From Microbispora siamensis (lineage in GTDB: Bacteria; Actinomycetota; Actinomycetes; Streptosporangiales; Streptosporangiaceae): 64,000 nucleotides of DNA. Below, one piece after another: positions 60,219-64,000 of the stretch; positions within the stretch are counted from its first letter, which is position 1; each line of letters starts with the position of its first letter. Below the pieces are notes generated by a model that was given only the letters and a program-made list of their open reading frames with translations, was not told the DNA's origin and ran no database searches. The DNA is taken from positions 1-64,000 of the forward strand of contig NZ_BOOF01000050.1 of assembly GCF_016863095.1 (NCBI RefSeq), written 5' to 3'. The translations under genes and the position numbers were made by a program.

Positions 60219-63200
60219 GTGCGGGTTCGTCTCCTCGGCGCGCTCGAGGTCCTCGACGACGACGGGGCTCCGGTCGCCGTCGCGGGCGCGCGCGTGCGCG
60301 CGCTGCTGGCCGTGCTGGCCCTGCAGCCGGGTCGCCTCGTCCCGGCCGACAGGCTCGTGGACGCGCTGTGGGAGGACGGCCCACCGGCCAACGCCGCGAA
60401 CGCCCTGCAGACGCTGGTGAAACGCCTGCGCGCGGCGCTCGGGCGGTCCGGTGCGGTGCTGTGGCGCGACGGCGGGTACGTGCTCGGCGTCGAGCCGGCG
60501 CAGGTCGACGCCCACGTGTTCACCGCACTGACCCTGCCGTACGCGACCGGGAAGGCGCCGGACGCCGAAGCCCCCGATGCTGACCTGGACGAGGCGTGCG
60601 CGGTGCTGGACGAGGCGCTGGCGTTGTGGCGGGGTCCCGCCCTGGCCGACCTGCGCGCGGTGCCCTACCTGGCGGCCGCGGCGACCCGGCTGGAGGAGCG
60701 GCGGCTGGCCGTGGTCGAGGCCCGCGCCGCCGCGTATCTCGCGCTCGGCCGTGAGGTGGACCTGTCTGCCGAGGTGGCCGCCCATCCGCTGCGCGAGCGG
60801 CTGTCCGCCCTGGCGATGCGCGCGCTCGCACGGTCGGGCAGGCAGGCGGCGGCGCTGGCCCTGTACGAGCGGGTCCGGCGGGCGCTCGCGGACGAACTCG
60901 GCGTCGATCCGGGTCCTGAACTGCGGGCCGCCCATCTCGACGTGCTCCGCAGGCAGGTCCCTGCGGCGCCTCCCCGGCAATCGAAGGGCGCCGAGCACAC
61001 CGCCAGTGGCAGCGTCGGGGGCACCGCCGGCCGCACAGGACGGCGCACAGGACGGCGCGCGGGCAGGGTGTGGGCGCCTCCGACGACCTTCGTGGGCCGC
61101 GAGGAGGAGGTCACGCGCCTGTCGGCCCTGCTGCGCGACTCCCGGCTGGTCACGATCGTCGGGCCGGGTGGGGCGGGCAAGACACGCCTGGCGGTCGAGA
61201 CCGCCCTGCGCGCCGCAGGCAACGGCACCGCCGGGGAGGGCGGCTCCGAAGCGGGCGGGCAGGGCGAGAGCGGGTACGGGGAGAGCGGATACGGCGAGGG
61301 CGCGTGGCTGGCCGAGCTGGCTCCCCTGACGGATCCCGCGGACGTCGTGCGGTCCGTGCTCGAAGCGCTGGGCGCCGACGCCGAGCCGCGCGTGGGCGGG
61401 GACTGGCGGCGCGACCCGCCGGACCCGGCCGAGCGCCTGGTCGCCTCCCTCGCCGGGCGCGAGCTGCTGCTCATCCTCGACAACTGCGAGCACGTGATCG
61501 ACGCCGCGGCGGGCCTGGCCGAGCTCGTGCTGCGCCGCTGCCCGGGGGTGCGCGTGCTGGCGACCAGCCGCGAGCCGCTCGGCGTGCCGGGGGAGACGCT
61601 CGCCCCGATCCCGCCCCTCGGCCTGCCCCCGGAGGGCGTCACCCCCGGCGAGGCGGGTGAGTATCCCGCCGTACGCCTCCTGCTGGACCGCGCCCGCGCG
61701 GTGAGCCCCGGCTTCGCCCTCGACGAGCACACGACCCCGCACGTCATCACGATCTGCCGCCGCCTCGACGGGATGCCGCTGGCCATCGAACTGGCCGCGG
61801 CGCGGATCAGGGCGCTCGGCCCGGAGCGGCTCGCGGCCCGCCTCGGCGACCGGTTCCGCCTGCTGACCGGCGGGAGCCGTACGGCCCTGCCGCGGCACCG
61901 GACGCTGAGCGCGGTCGTCGAGTGGAGCTGGGACCTGCTCACGCCCGAGGAGAGGACGCTGGCGGAACGGCTCGCGGTGTTCGCCGGCGGCGCCGCACTG
62001 GACGACGCGGAGCTGGTCTGCGGGGACGACGGGCTCGACGTGGTGGCGGTGCTGCCGTCCCTGGTCGACAAGTCCCTGCTGGAGACGCCGGGCGACGGCC
62101 GGTTCCGGATGCTGGAGACGATCCGCGCGTACGCGCTCCAGCGGCTGACGGGCAACGGTGAGCTCGACCGCTACCGGCGCCGGCACGCGGCGCACTTCCT
62201 GCGGCTCGCCGAGGAGGCCGAGCCGCGCCTGCGCGGAGCCGGGCAGCTGGAATGGATGGCCAGGCTGACCGCCGAGCAGGACAACCTGAACGCCGCCCTG
62301 CGCTGGGCCGTCGACTCCCGGGAGGCGGAGACCGCGCTGCGCCTGTGCGGCACGCTGAGCTGGTATTGGTGGCTGCGCGGGCACCGCGGTCAGGCGGCCG
62401 TCTGGGCCGGGCAGGTGCTCGAACTCGTCCCCGAGGGCCCGCCCGCCGGGCTGGTGCGCGCCTACGCCGGGTGCAGGTTCGCGGTCACGGTCACCCGGCT
62501 CGGCACGATCTGGATGGAGCCCGGCCGGCTGGAGGAGATCCGCCGGGAGCTCGGCGACCTCGTCGAGGCGGCCCGGCGCGAGGGCCCGGTGCACCCGATG
62601 CTGCCGATCCTGCGGGCGGTCGTGACGGCGATGGCCGGACGCAGGGAGGAGGCGGCCGAGATGCTCGACGCGTACGCCGCCTCGGACGATCCCTGGCTGG
62701 CCGGCTCGGCGCTGATGATCAGGGGCGGGTCGCTCGGCCTGCCGGGCGACAGCGAACGCGACGTCGAGGAGGCGGTGCGCAGGTTCCGTGCGCTGGGGGA
62801 GCGCTGGGGGCTCAGCGAGGCCCTTCTCACGCTGGCCACGCTCCGCGCCCGCAGAGGCGCGCCGACGGCGGACCTGATCGACGAGATCGCCGGACTGACC
62901 GAAGGATGGGTCAGCGCGGACGACACGATCTCCACGCTGACCCGCCTGGCCGAGCTGCGCCTTCGGTCGGGCGACGCCGAGGGCGCGGCGGCGGACGTGG
63001 CGGCCGCCCGCTCCCACGTGTCCGCCGGGGTCTCGCCGTACGCGCTGGTGCAGGTGAGCGTGGGCGAGGCGAAGGTGGCCCGGAGCAGGGGAGACCTCGA
63101 CGGCGCGGTGGCGGCGCACGAGGAGGCCCTGGCCGTGCTGGAGGCCCACCCCGCCATCCCGCAGCAACTCGGAACGGCGTACGCCGAATACGGCAGGGCG

Positions 63201-63530
63201 CTGCTGGCCAAGGGCGACCTCGACGGCGCGCTCGCGCGTCATCACGAGGCGCTGCGCGCCCTCGGCGCCACTCCCGACCTACCTGTCCTCGCGACCGTGC
63301 TGGCCGGGCTGGCCATGATCGCCCTGGCCGGGGGCGACGCGAAGCGTTCCGCGGTGCTCTTCGGCGCGGCCGACGCCGCCCACCTGGGCTGGCGGGCGGA
63401 CGCCGGGGCCGCCGAGGCGCTGGAGTCGGCGCGCGGGGCGGCGGGCCCGGACTTCCACGCCGCCTACGAGCGCGGCCGTACGGCACCGCGCGAGGATCTC
63501 GGCCTGCCCGCCACCGGAAGCAGCAGGTAG
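60219..63530 (+). CDS. AfsR/SARP-like large regulator (BTAD, NB-ARC, TPR)
   Basis: This is a 1103-residue STAND-type transcriptional regulator. Residues about 1-90 are an OmpR-like winged helix (VRLLGALEVLDDDGAPVAVAGARVRALLAVLAL, ADRLVDALWEDGPP). A BTAD domain follows (about 95-240), then an NB-ARC ATPase with Walker A GPGGAGKT (315-322) and LLILDNCEHV, and a long TPR-like C-terminal part. It resembles AfsR and cluster-located activators of secondary metabolism. The GTG at 60219 lies 8 bases after CAGGAT and has no ribosome site, so the mRNA may be leaderless; a longer start at 60156 adds 21 basic residues. Confidence 0.9.
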   Translation: MRVRLLGALEVLDDDGAPVAVAGARVRALLAVLALQPGRLVPADRLVDALWEDGPPANAANALQTLVKRLRAALGRSGAVLWRDGGYVLGVEPAQVDAHVFTALTLPYATGKAPDAEAPDADLDEACAVLDEALALWRGPALADLRAVPYLAAAATRLEERRLAVVEARAAAYLALGREVDLSAEVAAHPLRERLSALAMRALARSGRQAAALALYERVRRALADELGVDPGPELRAAHLDVLRRQVPAAPPRQSKGAEHTASGSVGGTAGRTGRRTGRRAGRVWAPPTTFVGREEEVTRLSALLRDSRLVTIVGPGGAGKTRLAVETALRAAGNGTAGEGGSEAGGQGESGYGESGYGEGAWLAELAPLTDPADVVRSVLEALGADAEPRVGGDWRRDPPDPAERLVASLAGRELLLILDNCEHVIDAAAGLAELVLRRCPGVRVLATSREPLGVPGETLAPIPPLGLPPEGVTPGEAGEYPAVRLLLDRARAVSPGFALDEHTTPHVITICRRLDGMPLAIELAAARIRALGPERLAARLGDRFRLLTGGSRTALPRHRTLSAVVEWSWDLLTPEERTLAERLAVFAGGAALDDAELVCGDDGLDVVAVLPSLVDKSLLETPGDGRFRMLETIRAYALQRLTGNGELDRYRRRHAAHFLRLAEEAEPRLRGAGQLEWMARLTAEQDNLNAALRWAVDSREAETALRLCGTLSWYWWLRGHRGQAAVWAGQVLELVPEGPPAGLVRAYAGCRFAVTVTRLGTIWMEPGRLEEIRRELGDLVEAARREGPVHPMLPILRAVVTAMAGRREEAAEMLDAYAASDDPWLAGSALMIRGGSLGLPGDSERDVEEAVRRFRALGERWGLSEALLTLATLRARRGAPTADLIDEIAGLTEGWVSADDTISTLTRLAELRLRSGDAEGAAADVAAARSHVSAGVSPYALVQVSVGEAKVARSRGDLDGAVAAHEEALAVLEAHPAIPQQLGTAYAEYGRALLAKGDLDGALARHHEALRALGATPDLPVLATVLAGLAMIALAGGDAKRSAVLFGAADAAHLGWRADAGAAEALESARGAAGPDFHAAYERGRTAPREDLGLPATGSSR

Positions 63531-63641
63531 GACGGTGCGCTGATCGTGATCCGCGCGCTGCCGGGAGGCTACGCGCCTCTGCAACTGGCACGCCGCGCCC
63601 GGCTCGATCCGGGATGAAATGGTCTTCCGGCCGCTCCGGCA

Positions 63642-64000
63642 TCACCGGATCCTCCGGGTGTAGGCGCGTACGGCGAGCGGGACGAAGCACGCGGTGACGG
63701 CGGCGGCACACGCCAGCGTGATCCAGACATGCGTTCCCACGGGAGCGCCGGTGAGCAGGGCGCGGACGGCGTCGGCCAGGTGCGAGACCGGGTTCACCGA
63801 CGACCACCAACGCAGCACGCCCGGCAGGTTGTCCGGCGGGATGAACGCGCTGCTGCCGAACGTCAGCGGCAGCAGGACGGCGGTCGCCGTGCCCTGCATC
63901 GAGGCGACCGACTTGGCCTTCAGCCCGAGCCAGGCCGACACCCAGCTCAGCGCCAGCGTGAACAGCAGCAGGAGGGCGAGGCCGGCCAGCGCGTCCAGGG
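63642..64000 (-). CDS. ABC-2 type permease (DrrB-like), 5' truncated by window edge
   Basis: This is the C-terminal part of an ABC-2 permease. The frame is open to the window end, beyond the internal GTG at 63941. LSWVSAWLGLKAKSVASMQG, FGSSAFIPPDNLPGVLRWWSSVNPVSHLADAVRALL and a final hydrophobic segment followed by TRRIR are typical of DrrB-like multidrug exporter permeases. The ATPase partner should lie beyond the window. It is convergent with the BTAD regulator. Confidence 0.85.
   Translation of the reverse strand, partial: LDALAGLALLLLFTLALSWVSAWLGLKAKSVASMQGTATAVLLPLTFGSSAFIPPDNLPGVLRWWSSVNPVSHLADAVRALLTGAPVGTHVWITLACAAAVTACFVPLAVRAYTRRIR

Noticed and set aside
59544-63245. Very long minus-strand open frame (over 1200 codons) opposite the BTAD regulator
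   Set aside because: It is the shadow of a high-GC gene: composition is Arg/Gly/Pro/His-rich, no domain is recognisable and the plus-strand gene has clear domains.

Overview
The window is high-GC (roughly 70%) DNA. GTG starts are common and codon third positions are almost all G or C. Together with the gene content (DUF2469, conservon GTPase, BTAD/AfsR-type regulator, F420-dependent enzyme, A/K/E-tailed S16 and S2) this points to a filamentous actinomycete, most likely Streptosporangiaceae. No rRNA, tRNA, IS element, prophage or CRISPR array was seen.

Positions 1-27370 are mostly core genome. After the tail of a conservon GTPase come ffh, a DUF4232 lipoprotein gene, rpsP-khpA-rimM-trmD-rplS, two signal peptidases, rnhB and DUF2469. 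Next is a block of M23 peptidase, xerC, dprA, comM and yraN whose orientation looks inverted relative to the usual actinobacterial order. Two inserted genes follow (a CoA-transferase and a WGR/propeller protein), then rpsB-tsf-pyrH-frr-cdsA, a SUFU-like protein, rlmN, a two-gene ABC exporter and a DivIVA-repeat protein. These genes serve protein targeting, ribosome assembly, tRNA and rRNA methylation, DNA uptake and recombination, and phospholipid synthesis.

Positions 27400-43340 are accessory metabolism. A secreted M1 peptidase is followed by a seven-gene unit on the minus strand: sugar-binding lipoprotein, double ATPase, two permeases, an LsrF-like aldolase/thiolase, a GlpD-like dehydrogenase and an FGGY kinase. 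A divergent GntR regulator faces it across a region with three TGTNNTNACA boxes. I read this as import, phosphorylation, oxidation and cleavage of a sugar or polyol; the combination of LsrF with a GlpD/EryB-like enzyme is unusual. Then come a PucR regulator divergent from a nitrilase-family amidase and a cyclase-family hydrolase, an LGFP-repeat secreted protein and a decayed gene remnant.

Positions 42847-50644 form a polyamine locus. An Lrp regulator is divergent from aminobutyraldehyde dehydrogenase, PotA-PotD-PotB-PotC and a PuuB-like FAD oxidase, enough to import putrescine and oxidise it towards GABA.

Positions 50760-64000 are a mosaic of single genes: fructosamine kinase-like, GNAT, dehalogenase-like hydrolase flanked by a 30-bp direct repeat, a metal-ligand-poor phosphotriesterase homologue, SDR, SnoaL-like, VC0807-family membrane protein, F420 oxidoreductase, LeuE exporter, SBP56/methanethiol oxidase coupled to a His-rich membrane protein, a large BTAD/NB-ARC regulator and the end of a DrrB-like ABC-2 permease.
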